From contig MU001674.1 of assembly GCA_010093515.1 (NCBI GenBank), positions 420,246-484,245 on the forward strand: a stretch of 64,000 nt of DNA. Direction: 5' to 3'. Numbering within the stretch: the stretch's first letter is position 1; the number at the start of each line of letters is the position of its first letter. The position numbers and the translations under genes were made by a program. Shown piece by piece: positions 35,471 to 52,873 of the stretch. A model generated the notes under the pieces. It searched no databases. It saw only the letters and a program-made list of their open reading frames with translations, and was not told the origin of the DNA. This DNA comes from Lineolata rhizophorae (Eukaryota; Ascomycota; Dothideomycetes; Lineolatales; Lineolataceae).

Positions 35471-38066
35471 TATAAAGCGAAGCTTGCAATTGCTGTTTTT
35501 GTTGGACTAGATGTGATTCTTGAGAGATACTGTGGGTTTAGAGTTCGAGGAGATTGTTGTTGCTGTCTTTCTAGTCGTGGCGGAGTTTGTTGGCGGTTTT
35601 ATAGTCGCTATGAGCACGAAATTTTAATGTAATTGCTAGACCACGATACTCTTGAATGGTGATCTACGTACTCGGTGTACGTCGTCACTGGTGATTTCAA
35701 AGCATAGTTAGAAGGATGTGTTGGAAGATCGAGTGCGTGTGTACGTACCCCTTGACTGAACGAATAATGACGATGCTTTTTCACAAAGAGTAATTACGCG
35801 TAGCTTTGCAGTTGCTAGAGGAGGCTGTAGACGATGTGATGATGCGCTTTATACGGCCGCGTCATGGCAACTTTTTGGTTGCTGGCAACTGAACGTGGAG
35901 TGAACGAACATCAGGCATCAGCGGGTGTGTACTCGTAGATAGCACCAAGCCACCCCGGCTCGGTGCTTATGGCTCATTCAGGCTCATACGGTATACATGC
36001 ATCCCGAAGGATCTCAGTGCAAGGGCCTCACCGCGCCAGGTGTAGATACGGCGGCGTATACGGACGGCGCCTGCGAGGCTCGAAATAGTCAAAGAAGAGT
36101 ATTACTACTCTTACAATTCGCTATTCACTGTTCGCTGCCAAGCCAGACGCTACTCCGAGTTGCGCGGCGCGAAACTGCAGGTGACAGTCTCGACCCTAGC
36201 ACAAAGTACGCAGCCGTGCTGCCTGTCCGATAAACCAACCCCGAAAACCTAGAGTTCTCCGAAAAGTGGAATAGTCCAGAGATGTAGGAGGCCAACAGTC
36301 CCACGAGAGTTCTTTTCCATCCCACTAATGGAACTGGCCGGAGCCGGGGCCTTGGCGCGATGACTGGACGGTTGGTCTGGTGACGCGGGCACTGACGAGT
36401 CAAGGCGCCAGTTGCACTCAGGGATCAAAAAGTGTCCGGACACAATCAACTCCACCCTATAGAATATTATTGCCAATTTTTCGCAAGTTGCCACATAAAG
36501 GAAAATGGCTATTATATAATAGAAATAGTGAACTAAACTTTCCGACACTACGCTTGTTTCGAAATATTATCTATCGAGAGTGATAATATTAAAACCTAGG
36601 TCAGTACGTAGGCGTACTCTATGTTGTACCTTTAATTTACTCAATATAAAAGAAAACATGGTATGTACAACTGCTATTCTAGAGTTATTTCGTTGTAGAT
36701 ATGTTGAGTTGTGGTGTAAAATCGCTTGTTCCGGAGACTTTTGACGTAGTACTGTACAGTGACATTCGGACGCCTTGTGGGGGCTAATGTCCTTTTGTGA
36801 GCACGACATTGATGGTATGTGCGAGAATCAAGCCTGACCAAGCGCCTACGCGATGCAAAACAGAAAACGCACATAGCCATAACGGTACCGCTTTCCGAGG
36901 ATGAGCCCAAATAGTAGATAGAGGGGCCAGCGGGTGGTTTAGAAACCATGACTTCTGAGCTAACGCTGCGCATCAGGTACATACGTAGTAGTTTTCTCGT
37001 TGCTGCGGTTTGGCTGGCAGAATATAAGATCGTCTATAAACATGTTTCGTGACTTTAAAACTTTGCCCATCTTCCTAATGCCGTAAGGAAGCGCACCTGG
37101 AATCTAGCGTCCCTATCGCGCAACCACACCTTACCCCGCCCCAACAAACAACTTTTGTCACAGTTAGCCTGCTAGGCAACGACGAGCTGGCGCAACGGTT
37201 GGGAGCGCCTAGTATCTTTTCCCGCCTCAACAATGCATTGGCGTCGTATCTGAATGACCATCACGGACATCCCGTGGTGGTGATCGAATTCAGAAACCGC
37301 TCCGGAGTTACGTGGACGCAGGATGGCACATGATGGCATCCACATCCGCAAGTGAGCACGCCAAGATTTCGGGACGACGCGTCCGATGCAAGGACGCGAT
37401 CTCTGCTTCGTGGTTGGGTGTGATGTCGTGATGATAACACGCCTTATCGGACATTCCTAGCTATGTTAAGATCCCAATCGAACTTGAATACTATGACAAC
37501 TATCACCATTGCACGCGTCTTCTTTAGACGTCCATATTCTCAGTGCGGTCAGAAAGGGAGCATGGCACTAGATATGCTCTTAGAGGGTTTAAACTACGAG
37601 CCTGAATTTACCCAAGATTGGCGCTGTGATTTTCCCACTAGTGTCCTAGAAAACCATAGGGTCATTTCCATGCATTAAGATGCCGAATGAATTAGATGCA
37701 GAGAGAAGGGTTAAATATTTTCAAGGCCTTGTAGACTCGGAACAGCCTAAAGGCACCTTAAAAAGGTTATATATAGCCGGCTCGAGGCCAGGCGCACAAG
37801 CATTACATATCACTTGCAAGCTAAGCCAGGTGTACAAAAAAGGCAAACAGCTTGGTATTTCTCCTGAAAGCAAGATGCTTTCCCAGACGCCAGTTGGTTT
37901 CTAAACCGTCAACTCCCGATCTATATGGTTACAAAAGAGAAAGAAGGCAACAAGCTGCCCCCCGCACAGAAAATGCCGTACCCAACGCCTTCGCCCATGC
38001 GATCGTATCCTTTTGTCGTCAAGATCATGACAACAACCTCCGGGTGCACGATTCTCTCAATCTTTT
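35471..38066. other. Gene-free 2.6 kb
   Basis: Upstream of the small gene and downstream of the SHE3-like gene. It contains AT-rich patches (36,450-36,720) and short open frames (for example 37463-37678 and 37680-37904) without recognisable domains. It may include decayed coding sequence, but nothing can be named. Confidence 0.55.
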
Positions 38067-39925
38067 TCAACCTTCGTTCCGCATGTTGTGAAGGTTCATG
38101 GTCCACTTCATCTTGTCGCAGATCTGGACCATGGCATCCTTGGTCTCGAACATCTCCTCCTTGGCCAGCCGCAGCTCGGCCTCGGCCTCCTCCTTCTCGG
38201 CCTTGATGTCCTCGAGGCGGCCGTTCATCTCGCGTAGTGCGCCCGCCTTGCGCTCGTCCTCCTGCCGCAGTTGCTCCTGCACCACCTGCATGCGCAGCAG
38301 GTCACGCGCGCGGCGCTGCCGGTCCTCGTTCAGGATGTCGATGTCGGCCTGCATCTTGCGGAGGGCGGCGCCCATCTTGTCGAGCTCGCCCTGCAGGGCG
38401 GCGTAGGCCGTCTTGTGGAACTCGGCCTGCTCGCGGGCGCGCGCCACCTCGGCCTTGGCGTTGGAGCTGACGGCGCCGAGCTCGCTGCTCATGTCGGACT
38501 CGCGCCGCTCGGCGGCCTGGCGGCGCGCGCTCTCGTGCGCCAGCTGGTCCGTCACGTCCGCCAGCTTGCGGTCGCGCCGCGCGATCATCAGGTCCGTCGT
38601 ATTGTTGGCGCTCTCGAGGTTGGCGTTGCGCGCCTGCAGCTGCTCATGCAGCGCCTTGGAGGCTTTGACCTCGCGCGCCAGCTCCTCCTTGGCTGCCCGC
38701 TCCGACGCCAGCTCCCGCTTCAGCCGGTCGTTGTCCCCTGTGATCTTCTCGATCACCTTGCTCGACTTGCCCGTCATGGCCGTCTGGCCGTTGGAGAGCG
38801 CCATCATGGCGGGGCCGCGCTGCCCGTTGACGGGCGAGGTGCCGGCGACGCCGGCGAAGAAGTCCAAGGACGGGTCGGCGGCGCCGTTGGTGTTGCCGAG
38901 GAAGGCGGCCGCAGCGGAAGGGGAGTGAGACCGGGGCGATGCCCCTGTGGAATCGTGGCCCGTGAGCGAGTTGGCCTTGGAGGAGCGGCGACGTCCTTTG
39001 AGGAAGTCGTGGTTCTCGCTGGGCGGGTCCGGCGCGTTGAGCGCGGCGTCTCTATCCCAAAGGCCCGGGGTTTCGACGCGGCCGCCCATGTCCCCGAGCG
39101 AGATAGCGGGAGCTGGCGACGGCGGCGTGCGGCGGGGAGATTGAGGTGCGGGAGGAGAAGAAGGGCGGCGGTGGTGAGGGTGCTCTGCTGCACGTCCAGG
39201 GAATCAGCATGAGTAAAGGCTGGGATCGCGATAAGACGTGTTCCCCGGGGAACGCCGGAACGGGGCAGCGGGCTGCGGGCAGCAGAGGGGCCGGGCGGAG
39301 AAACAAATGGCAAAAATGGGATAGGACAAATGCGAAATCCGAAGCGGCGGCGAAAATAGAACAGGAAAAAAAAGTAGGGAGGGCAAAAAGTGAGCGGCTA
39401 GGGCGGCGGAGCAGAGGCGCCGCGTGGGTGCGCCCCAGAAGAAAAGTAGAAACACGCGTTGAAGCAGGCGTGGCACATGCCGGAGGCCCGTTGGGCGAAT
39501 GGGCGACGGGGGCAGCCAAGGGGCCCGGGCGGGCCTTGCCGCGCTTGTTCCCGCCGCGACCAGGGGGCTTCCCGCAGCCGTTAGCGCTGGGCTTCTCCCA
39601 CGGTCGCGGAACCCGGACCCGGTCTGCGCCAGCCCTTCTTTCGCGTGTTTCTGGCACGAACCTTGCAGCCCTGGCATGGGTCGAGCCCACCGGGGGGAGG
39701 AGGCTTGGTATCGTAATGCCGCGCGTGGCCTCGCGAGAGTCTACGCCGGATCCGCTTGCCTAAGAGACGTAAGGCCACACAGAAAATCGCGGGAGAAGAA
39801 AAAATGCGGGTGCGGAGGGTAAAATGGCGGAAATGAAGCTTCAACTTACGGGTCGTCTCAAGTTTCTTGCCCTGGCCCTCCGCCGAGGGCCGCGAGCGGC
39901 CGAGCCAGGATGAGAACTTCCTCAT
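38067..39925 (-). CDS. SHE3-like coiled-coil protein with a long first intron
   Basis: Exon 1 is 39925-39850 (MRKFSSWLGRSRPSAEG...) and exon 2 is 39187-38067, separated by a 662-base intron with GTAAGT and GCAG ends; the product is 398 residues. After a Pro/Ser-rich stretch (SPRRTPPSPAPAISLGD) the region from about residue 170 is a long coiled coil opening with KSSKVIEKITGDNDRLKREL, the signature of the fungal SHE3 (PF17078-type) family. Yeast She3 is an adaptor linking mRNA cargo to myosin V. In filamentous fungi the role is unclear and the family name may overstate function. The splice junction gives TTPEHPHHRR and restores phase. Confidence 0.8.
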
Positions 39926-40745
39926 TTGTGGAAGTGTGCACGGCGTTCTGGCGTAAGGAACGGAAGGAGAGAAGGATGGTGCCGTGCGGGTTGGAAATTA
40001 TGTATGATAACATTCGGCCTTGCGCACTCCTCGCTACGATTTCGCTAAGATCGATTTCCACGCCTCTTCCATGCCGCCTGCTTTTGCTGGAGAACAATCT
40101 GAATCCGGCAAGCACGGGCGCCTGGGTACTATTTTGGGAAGGTACGTGCCTGGGCGCCTACCGGCAGTGGTAAGCGTGGTCATGGTACCAATAATATCAT
40201 CGAGGAGGCATCTGTAATCTCTCTTCAGGCGTGCAAGCTGCCATTGAAAGTTTTGCTAAAGCATATATATGCGCAAGTCTATTGGTATGTCGGCGCAGAA
40301 GTTATGCTCAGCTCCTCAAACCCGCTCTTTCCAAGTCGTCTACGAGAGTTGAAGAATATACAGCAAGTCTGGAACAAAGAAAACAGGCTAGAGCCCAATT
40401 AACAAGAGAACACTGCTTCCGGTGTGTATTGAGTCCCTTGACATATCGTGACCGTCAGCGCAAAGTAGGGCATCCATCGTAGTCTCTTTGACACCAAGTA
40501 TTCTTAGGTTCCAGTTGAAGGGTGTAACGCTATATAGCTTTGAACTAGTACGTTTAGGCAAACACGTGAATTCTATAACCACGTATGTAGGAGCTGGTGC
40601 TTTTGCTCGTACGGAATGACAAGCTCATATTATGGCCACGGGGTGTAAGTATAATGTTTTCTTCTTTGTGCCACACCAAGCGCCTCGATGTTTTACTCGC
40701 CGGCCAGATTCCTCGAATACACGTTGAGCCGATCACATACTCCAC
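39926..40745. other. Intergenic between SHE3-like and cupin genes
   Basis: 820 bases covering the SHE3-like promoter and the cupin 3' flank. No gene is seen. Confidence 0.6.
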
Positions 40746-41096
40746 CTACTCTCCAATCACGTATGTGCAGCCTTGAGAGCCAATCCACACTTCATGGAGT
40801 CTTCTGGCATCAACATCGATCCGAGCCCCCTCTCCAAATGTTTCTTTTTTCGGCTTTTCGTCCTTCGGATACGTGATTGTGAGCTCTCCGTCTAGTATGA
40901 GGTGCGTGGTGACGCCGCCGTGAGTATGTGGCGGGTAGTACGCATTTCTACAGAGGGCTAGTCAGTTTCTTGCTCCAGTTACCGAGGCCGCTCAAGCAAT
41001 GCATGGACATAAGGCGTACGGTCCATCGGTCCAAGTGAAGACATGATTAAACCCCCAAGAGCGGACCTTTTGTTCGGCTTCACGCTCAGATAGCAT
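40746..41096 (-). CDS. Small single-domain cupin protein
   Basis: Exon 1 is 41096-41020 (MLSEREAEQKVRSWGFNHVF) and exon 2 is 40947-40746, with a 72-base intron (GTACGC...GTAG); the product is 92 residues. The splice restores WTDGPNAYYPPHTHGG, giving the cupin His-x-His metal site, followed by LILDGELTITY, GARIDVDA and the second-motif His in RRLHEVWIG. It is an RmlC-like jelly-roll barrel of minimal size. Substrate and reaction are unknown. An open frame continues 93 codons upstream of the chosen ATG with an internal ATG at 41310-41312, but that part does not look like a cupin extension, so I use the ATG at 41094-41096. It is divergent from the phospholipase C gene. Confidence 0.85.
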
Positions 41097-41685
41097 GTTG
41101 AATGGCGACGGTCGAAGCTTGGTACGTCTCTGAGGAATTATACCTTCTTGCTCCACGAAGTCTACGGAGGGTGGCTCGATGGGTGCCGTCAGGAAATATG
41201 TGAACGTGACGTCAAGTGGTAGAACTTGGGGGAGCTTGATGTGGAACCAGGTTTGCTTGCCGGGCACTACCACGGTACCCTGCTCTTGAAGAAGCGGGGC
41301 ACAAGCCACCATAGCCACACTAAACCCAGGCGCGGCTTTGGACAACGTTACGTACGCTTCATACCCAGCTAGCACCTCAATTCACTATTTAGAGCAAACA
41401 TCCAATCGAAGGTGCGTTCGCCCTTCCAGTGCGTGCAATTGCCGCTTAGGTATTTGTTAGCTACGACCTTGCATCACGTGCGCCTGGACGCGTAGCTCGT
41501 CACGCCAAGAGCTGCCGCCTGAGCCTTCCACATTCGTAGGTTGGAGGGGCTGTGTGACCTATCCAGCACTCAGCCCCTCTGCAACCTACTTATAACAAAC
41601 ATCTTGCCCACTATACAGGATATAGGGAGCTTGCCTTGCAAGAAATCGATCACCTCTATTTCTTCCGCCGACGGCGAAGCGTACG
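41097..41685. other. Divergent region between cupin and phospholipase C genes
   Basis: 589 bases. An open frame antisense to PLC extends about 280 bases from the cupin start and may be upstream leader. A CACGTG E-box lies near 41476. Otherwise nothing is assigned. Confidence 0.5.
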
Positions 41686-43910
41686 ATGAGCGTAAGACCT
41701 GCTTCGTCCGGGCAGGAGGCCCGTGGCCCCGTAAGCGCTTCACTCCAAGCTGGCGGTGGTGTACCCGAAGTCCAGCGTGGCTCGGCACGCGTGGTTCAGA
41801 GCTTTTCGGCAGTCGTCGCCAACTACATCCAATCGGTCCAGAAATCAATTGAAGCCAAATACGACCTATCGGGGCACCCTGACAACCTCACCAAATTTCT
41901 CATCGAAGAGCAAGGCGTCCCGGAGGACGCCTCTTTGGACACGACGCCCAGGAGCTTTATCGAGTACCTCACGTCACCCAGCGCAAGTGCGATTGGCCCC
42001 ATCCCTCCCCAGGACCTTTCGTACCCCATCTCAAACTACTTCATCTCGTCGAGCCATAACACGTACTTGACCGGGAACCAGCTCTCTAGCGACTCCAGCA
42101 CCGAGGCATACAAGAATGTCTTGCTCAGAGGGTGCAGATGTGTCGAGATTGACGTGTGGGATGGCGAGAGTCCGCCTTCGTCGCCGCAGCCAGATTCTCC
42201 CGGAAGCGACAGCAAGTCTGGGCTGCGGGAGAAGCTCGGATTTTTCAAGAAGAGCAAGAAAACTCCTAGTGAAGCACCAAAGTCGCAGGGTACCAAGGAG
42301 GATACCATAGAACCCTGGAGATCGAATACCTCGGAACGTGCGGAGCCTAGGGTTCTTCACGGTTATACCGCTACTAAGGAGATTCCCTTCCGCGACGTGT
42401 GCAAAACTATCCGCGACTACGCGTTTGTGGCAAGTAAATGTCCCGTCATCGTCAGTCTTGAGGTTCACACTAGTCATGAACAACAAGAGATCATGGTCGA
42501 AATTATGGAAACCGCCTGGAAGGGCCTCCTGGTCGATGCCCCTACATCCACTGATGATCCTGAAAACCTTCCACTTCCCTCTCCCGCGGAATTGATGAAC
42601 AAGATCCTCATTAAAGTCAAATACTCACCAAAACCGCCCCCTGAGCCAAAGCCTGAACCAAAAAAGCTTGAGCCAATTGACACGTCTTCTTCTTCGTCAT
42701 CGTCTTCTGACGACGAAGCTCCTGCGGAAAGGGCAGCAAAGCCAAAGATTATCCAAGCTCTAAGCAAGCTCGGCATCTACACCAAGAGCTACCACTTCAA
42801 GGACTTCGATGCACCCGAGGCAAAGATCCCGACTCACATATTCTCGCTCTCGGAACGGGCCTTGCTCGAAGTCCATGAGCAAGTTCCTCATAAACTGTTT
42901 GAGCATAACAAGCACTTTTTGATGAGGACGTACCCCCATGGTCTGCGTGTGACTTCGTCAAACGTAAGTGTCGTCTATTGTATTATAACGATGCGCGCTT
43001 CTCGATTGAAGAGGATGCACTCTTCCAGGACACATAGATTAATACAGTTAATGAGCTGACGAGAAACGAGCATCATACCAGATTGATCCAGTCGCTCATT
43101 GGAAGAAGGGCGTCCAAATTGCTGCCTTAAACTGGCAGAAGATTGATGCTGGCACGATGCTCAATGAAGCCATGTTCGCGTACACCAGCGGTTGGGTTCT
43201 TAAGCCGAGGACTTACCTGAGCCTGCCACCTGCTGAAGGCATGCAAGTCATGCCTACTATAAAGATGCTTCGACTTCGAGTCACGTTCTTTGCAGGGCAG
43301 GACATCCCTTTGCCCCTAGACGAAGACAAAGCGAAGGATTTCAACGCCTACGTCAAGTGCGAAATCCACGTCGAGCCCCCTGGAGGCAAGACAAAGGAAC
43401 AAGTCAAGACCAATCGCAACAATGACGAAGCGGAATACAAAGAACGGACCAAAACTGCGAAGGCTGGCCAGAGTCCTGATTTGGGTGGGGAGGTCATACA
43501 GTTCGAAGGCATTACTGTTGATGAACCTACTCTCACCTTTGTGAGGTAAGCGTACTACAGAAAGGGTACAAACAGCATAGTGACGCTATCATATCCATGG
43601 TGTTGTTTGAGCCCCATCTGGTAGCGTGCTATTCCTGCCGCCACCCGAGAAGGTCACCGGCCGCCGGCTGCCGACATCTCGTCAAAACCATAGTTGCACT
43701 GTGCTAATTCGACTTTCCCTTGGTAGGTTCAAGGTCATAGATGACAACATGTTCCGCGACGAGCTTGCGGCCTGGGCTTGCTACCGGCTGGACCGTCTAA
43801 GACCTGGATATCGCTTCATACACCTTTACGATGCGAACGGAGTTCTGAGCAAAGGTGTTCTGTTTGTCAAGGTCCAGAAGTGGTTGGAGGATGTTTCCGG
43901 TGCGCACTGA
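41686..43910 (+). CDS. Phosphoinositide-specific phospholipase C
   Basis: Exons are 41686-42963, 43082-43545 and 43727-43910; the product is 641 residues. The catalytic X box contains SSHNTYLTGNQL with the active-site His and the metal-binding EIDVWDG; a second His lies in LHGYTAT. A Ser/Lys/Pro-rich insertion and an acidic poly-Ser linker (SSSSSSSSDDEAP) separate X from Y. The Y box follows (LGIYTKSYHF ... GVQIAALNWQKIDAGTMLNEAMF, GWVLKP). A C2 domain ends the protein (MLRLRVTFFAGQDIP ... DELAAWACYRLDRLRPGYR). No EF-hands or PH domain are visible, as in several fungal PI-PLCs. The enzyme cleaves PIP2 to IP3 and diacylglycerol. Confidence 0.95.
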
Positions 43911-46900
43911 GGGCTTGAACTCGTGACGGACACGCTACAACGACGGCCTCTAGCCCTTTGTTTGCTAGCCCGGCTATAGTTTATGGACATTGTACGATTG
44001 TTATGATCTTGTATCCATTGGGAAAATAGCCTAGTGCATGTAGTTTTCTCCTTTCTCAATGTTTCCCATGTTGAGCATGCTACTTTCCTACAGAGTTGCA
44101 CATGCCTTTTCTTGACGAGACTTCTTCGCGGGCCTTCACGAACCATGATTTGGGCGATTCTTCCATTGGTTCATGAAAACGAGAAGTCACAAGCGAATAC
44201 TGGTTAGACTAAGTCAAAATAGACCATTTGCCCAACAATTTCCATTGCCACTTCAATTTTCCGCGTTGTTTGATTTACCAAGACTGGTCTCGTAACGTTA
44301 CACCCACTGGCGCTGCTGGGCATGCGTAACGGGATCCGAGTGTTACTATCCTAGCTCCTAACTTTTGTGATTTGAGTGACCGAGGCTGTGTTTCGACACC
44401 TTCAAAGTGCTTCGCAAAAGAGGCTCGCTCGACCGGCAGCTCGCAGGGGCGATCTTTGGCGTGCTACAAGATCATGCCTGGGCGGCTCGAGCAAGCGCGC
44501 CTCGCGCGCCTACCTGCTAGGTGGAAGACCAGATGACGGATCCAATTCGATGACGTTCCTGAATGTTGGGTTAATTCTGTTTCGGGAAAGACGCGATCGG
44601 GCACCACCTCAAGCCTCTGCGCTCATCTGCCGGCTAGGACCGAGAATGATCTTCATTTCTTGTTGAGTCCCGTCCCCAATCAACGTCGCATCAAGACGCC
44701 GGAGGGCGGCAGCACTCGGCCCGCTGCATACCGAATTCCGCGCCCCCCACCACCCCCCACCCCCCTCCACCGCGTCCCATATTTCCACTCTCTTTTTCTC
44801 TCATGACTTGTCGGCGCTAGTCTACCATCTGTGCGCTTCCATCGGTTTCGCTTCGCTGTGGCACGGAGGATTGCGGGAGCTAGGTGCTCGGGACGACTCC
44901 CGTCGGGCGGGCGGGCGGGGAGGCTTCCAACCTATGTAGGTAGTAGCTGTCGATGGAGATGGATCCCAAGGCCGAAGTCTTGGGGCAGCTACCCACGTAG
45001 TAGGTACATTAGGAGGCAAGCGGTGACGAAATTGGAAGATTTCGCCGCTTCTGTGGCACGCGTGGTACCATGGAGTTGGGCTACCCGAGAAGGCCGGGGC
45101 CTTGCCGTGCCCCGAGCGGTACCTAAGGTACCAACGGCCTTGGAAGTAACTTCCGTGGGTCCGGAGTCCCCCCATCCGTATCCATGGGTTGAGTGGTCAG
45201 CCTCGATGGAATCAACTCCAGCCGTCGTTTCGCGATGCAGATCACAAGGTCAGATGCCGCCGGCAATCGAGCCGAGTTCGGTCGGAGGGACGTAACGCGG
45301 TTGGAGGGACATGACGCGGTGAAGTGATTTTGAGACGGTGAAGCATCTGAAGGAGAGGCTGCGGTGGAGTCGGGCCAAAACGTTAGATAACAGGGCGTGT
45401 AGACCCTGCATGGCGCGCGGATACTTCGGCATTGATCACATGGTATAGCGTGGCCGCGGCAAGGATGGCGATGCAGCGCCCGCTGGGGTAGGAGCGCTGC
45501 AATGAGCTCCCGTTCCCCCTTGCTTCGCGGCAACCCATGGGGAAGCCGGCTTCGATGGGCGCTGCGGTCCGTCGCGGGAAACCGGTCCTAGGGTAAGGCG
45601 CGCATCCGAAGCTGTAGCCCCGGCTACTGCTGTTCAGCCCCAGGGCCCAAAATACCCCGGCGACTAGCGAGGGCAGGGGTGTGGAGGAGTTCTTAGCCGG
45701 GAATCAATGGACGGGACGGCGGTGAGGTCGGATGTCGTCGGATCTCGCGGAGCGTGCCGTTCACGGCTAACTCGACCGTTTCTCGAAGCAAGGATGATGG
45801 GTGATGGGTGATGGATGATTGTTTTGGCCGGGGGTTGGATACAAAGTATCACGAAGGAGCTAGGTATGTACATTGTAGCTATTTGGTGGCGTCCACTCGG
45901 CTCCTGCACTGTGCAGCCGAGCGCTGCAGTGCCGATGGTGCAGCAATCAACAAGGCTGTGCTTCTACTACGTATGTACCTAGGCCCTCCACCCCCTGTTC
46001 CCCACTGGAGACCTGTGACATGCGATCTTCTCGCAACCCCTTCGTTGTTCTTGTCAGATCGCCAAGGACAGCTGGTGGAAGCCAACACTGTGAGACTAAA
46101 ACGGAACGACTGGAGCAGTTATGCGCGTATCAGCTGTTTTTTGCGGTCCCAAGGTTGCGGGACGTTCGCCCTGTCATTTGGAGTCGTTCAATCACCAGGG
46201 GTCCTCGGAAGTTGCCCGACCACATCCCCATGGTCCGAACATGCGAACAAGTTCTATGCGGCCCCTTCTTCTCCCTGCTATGTGTGGTAGCAGCTCAGCT
46301 GCCATGGATTACCAGAAGCTATAAAAGAGACAACTTTCTTACATGGAGAAAAGTTGTCGAATTTGCCCTCAAAACACCGGATTTGAGTCGTACGCGTTTG
46401 AAATGTGACCTTAAGTCTACAACAAAACCGGGTTCCGCGGACTTTCTTCCACGATGATACGGCTTTGGATCGGATCATTATGCCTTTGTGATCGGCCCAG
46501 TTGTCCGATCAAAAAAGTCCATCATGTACGCTATGCAGTGTTTATGTGACAAGTCAACCCAAAAACATGGTACCACCCTCCCGGGAGTGTAGGTGTGATG
46601 TTGGCCCAGAAGTAATTATACCATCCTCGTAAATTTTTCTTTTTTGATAGTGAAGTGCCAGTGTGGTGAGTGATCAGTCTAATCACAACACCAGCATGTT
46701 TTCGTTGTTCCTAGTTCTCGTCGCATCGTCGCCCTTACCTAGTATCAGAACAGCCCGCAAATTATACTTCATTCCCAAATCAGCTCAGGCACTCCACAAC
46801 GAGAAATCCGGCTCTTCTCATAGGCTCCTTCCACGGATTTAATGCCGGCCTTGCGATACACAGTTTAGGGTTGTTTAGTCGCTTAGATATCCCAGCGCGG

Positions 46901-47510
46901 CGGAAAGGGAATTCACCGTAAGCTTCTCGATGCTTCGTAGCGCAACTGGAGAAAGTCATGCAAAAGGCGGACAGAACATTAAGCCTACCCTTCATTGAAT
47001 ACCTGTATATAACACGCACTGGGGTAATATGAATGACGTGCCGGGAGTGGAGCGTCACGGTTTATCGTTTGGAGACCCTCTGCTGACGGATTCCCAAAGC
47101 CCGAAAGTCCAAGGTCCTAGCCGGGCAAGGCTTCTAAACTCAAAGTGAAATGGTGGACTACAATAAAGCTGAGTGATGCTGTACTTGGCCGTTTAGAGTA
47201 ATACCAGGGCAACCGGGGCCGTAACCACGTCCCGGAGTACATTCATCCATTGTCCCGGCTCTCGAGCGGCTTCTAGCGTCCTGACCCACATCACATCGTA
47301 CAAATTCGACCCTGTGGACTTCACGAGTTGACGCGGCATTGGGAACACTGACTGAGACATTCCGCTGACGTCGAGAGCCGGGTAAACTATAAATGAGGCA
47401 CATCAGCCCGCGAACCTCAAGCGCTGTATCGTCAAGCAACCAACTCCCCTTCAACAACCCGTCGGATATTTTAAATTTGTTTTCCTCAATTCCTTGAGAC
47501 ACGCGTCGTA
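43911..47510. other. Gene-poor 3.6 kb
   Basis: The stretch has only chance-like open frames, including two overlapping GC-rich ones at 44831-45295 and 45123-45533. Short palindromic strings of the TACCTAAGGTACC kind occur near 45119-45131, a common ascomycete intergenic feature. No domain, RNA gene or element is recognised. Confidence 0.55.
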
Positions 47511-47817
47511 ATGACTATGTCCGCCAGGGAATGTCCTGGCAAGCTATCGTCTAAGCTCGATCTTGAGCAACTATCAGGTCAGGCAATACCAGTGAACTCT
47601 GCAGAGATTCAATGGGACGAATCGCCTAATGACAACCCCACGACAAACTACACCGTAAGCCTCTCAAGCAATAGCCACTCCGATAACAACAAGAAACTAA
47701 TAGCTTAACATTCTGTAGGTTCCTGGACGCAAATGCCCCAATTGCCTTGCGAAAGGTCAAACTGTTTGGGTGATTAAGGGAAAATGCTGCCCTCAGTGTG
47801 GAACTGTTGTGAACTGA
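47511..47817 (+). CDS. Small zinc-ribbon-like protein (80 residues)
   Basis: Exon 1 is 47511-47654 and exon 2 is 47719-47817, with a 64-base intron carrying a CTTAACA branch near its end. The first 48 residues are polar and unremarkable. Exon 2 encodes two CPxC knuckles (KCPNC and CCPQC) 14-18 residues apart with TVWVIKGK between them, the pattern of a treble-clef/zinc-ribbon. The stop follows GTVVN directly. No signal peptide or membrane segment is seen. It sits alone in a gene-poor block, with about 3 kb on each side without other genes. I do not know a named family. Confidence 0.65.
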
Positions 47818-52241
<4,424 letters not shown>

Positions 52242-52873
52242 ATGGAGTCTTCCTCTTGTGTGCAATCTTTCTTTGCGAGTCCTGGGCCCGGCAGGTGGCG
52301 TTTCCCTCTTCCATCTACGCCGAGTGAAGGAAAACCTGACGCATAAATGAAAAAAAATAACCACTTCATATGCAATAGCCTTTCTTGATTGTGATGGTTT
52401 CAATACTGGAACAGTACGCGGCATTCTCCGCACCTCGGTCACGTGATGCTAAAAGCTACCACTGGCCCTTTTCGAGCCGTGGAGGCATTGTTTGTGGTGA
52501 CATCATCACTTCTCAAGTCAGAATTGTGAAGGGGTCAAATGCTAGTCAGCATTAAGGCATAAGGGGTTAGGGTACGGCTTAAATATGAACGTAGGCATTT
52601 GAGCGTCGATTTGGTTATTTGATTCGTTGCATCAAGAGCTCCAGCTAAAATCTGGGCTTGAATGTTTTGGAGCTTCCGGGCACTGGCGTGTCGGGCGATA
52701 GCGACCTCGGCAGTTCTCGGAAGGTCAGCAGTTCCCGATTGTCGCGCTTGTGATTGGGGCAGCGCAGTGCACCCCGGCACCCCAGTGGTGGCTCGCGACT
52801 TGGGTTCGGATCATGCGTTTCTTCACCTGGCCCTCAAACCGTCCTCCTTTATCCTCCTCCATACACCCGCATC
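52242..52873. other. Intergenic between RPL3 and SDH1
   Basis: 632 bases holding the RPL3 3' flank and SDH1 promoter. TCACGTGA, a full E-box palindrome, lies at 52439-52446. No gene is seen. Confidence 0.6.

Noticed and set aside
37463-37904. Two adjacent short open frames that might be one decayed gene
   Set aside because: Neither has a recognisable domain and no splice arrangement is convincing.
44831-45533. Overlapping GC-rich open frames on both strands
   Set aside because: Low-complexity Arg/Pro/Ser composition and no domain; expected in GC-rich intergenic DNA.
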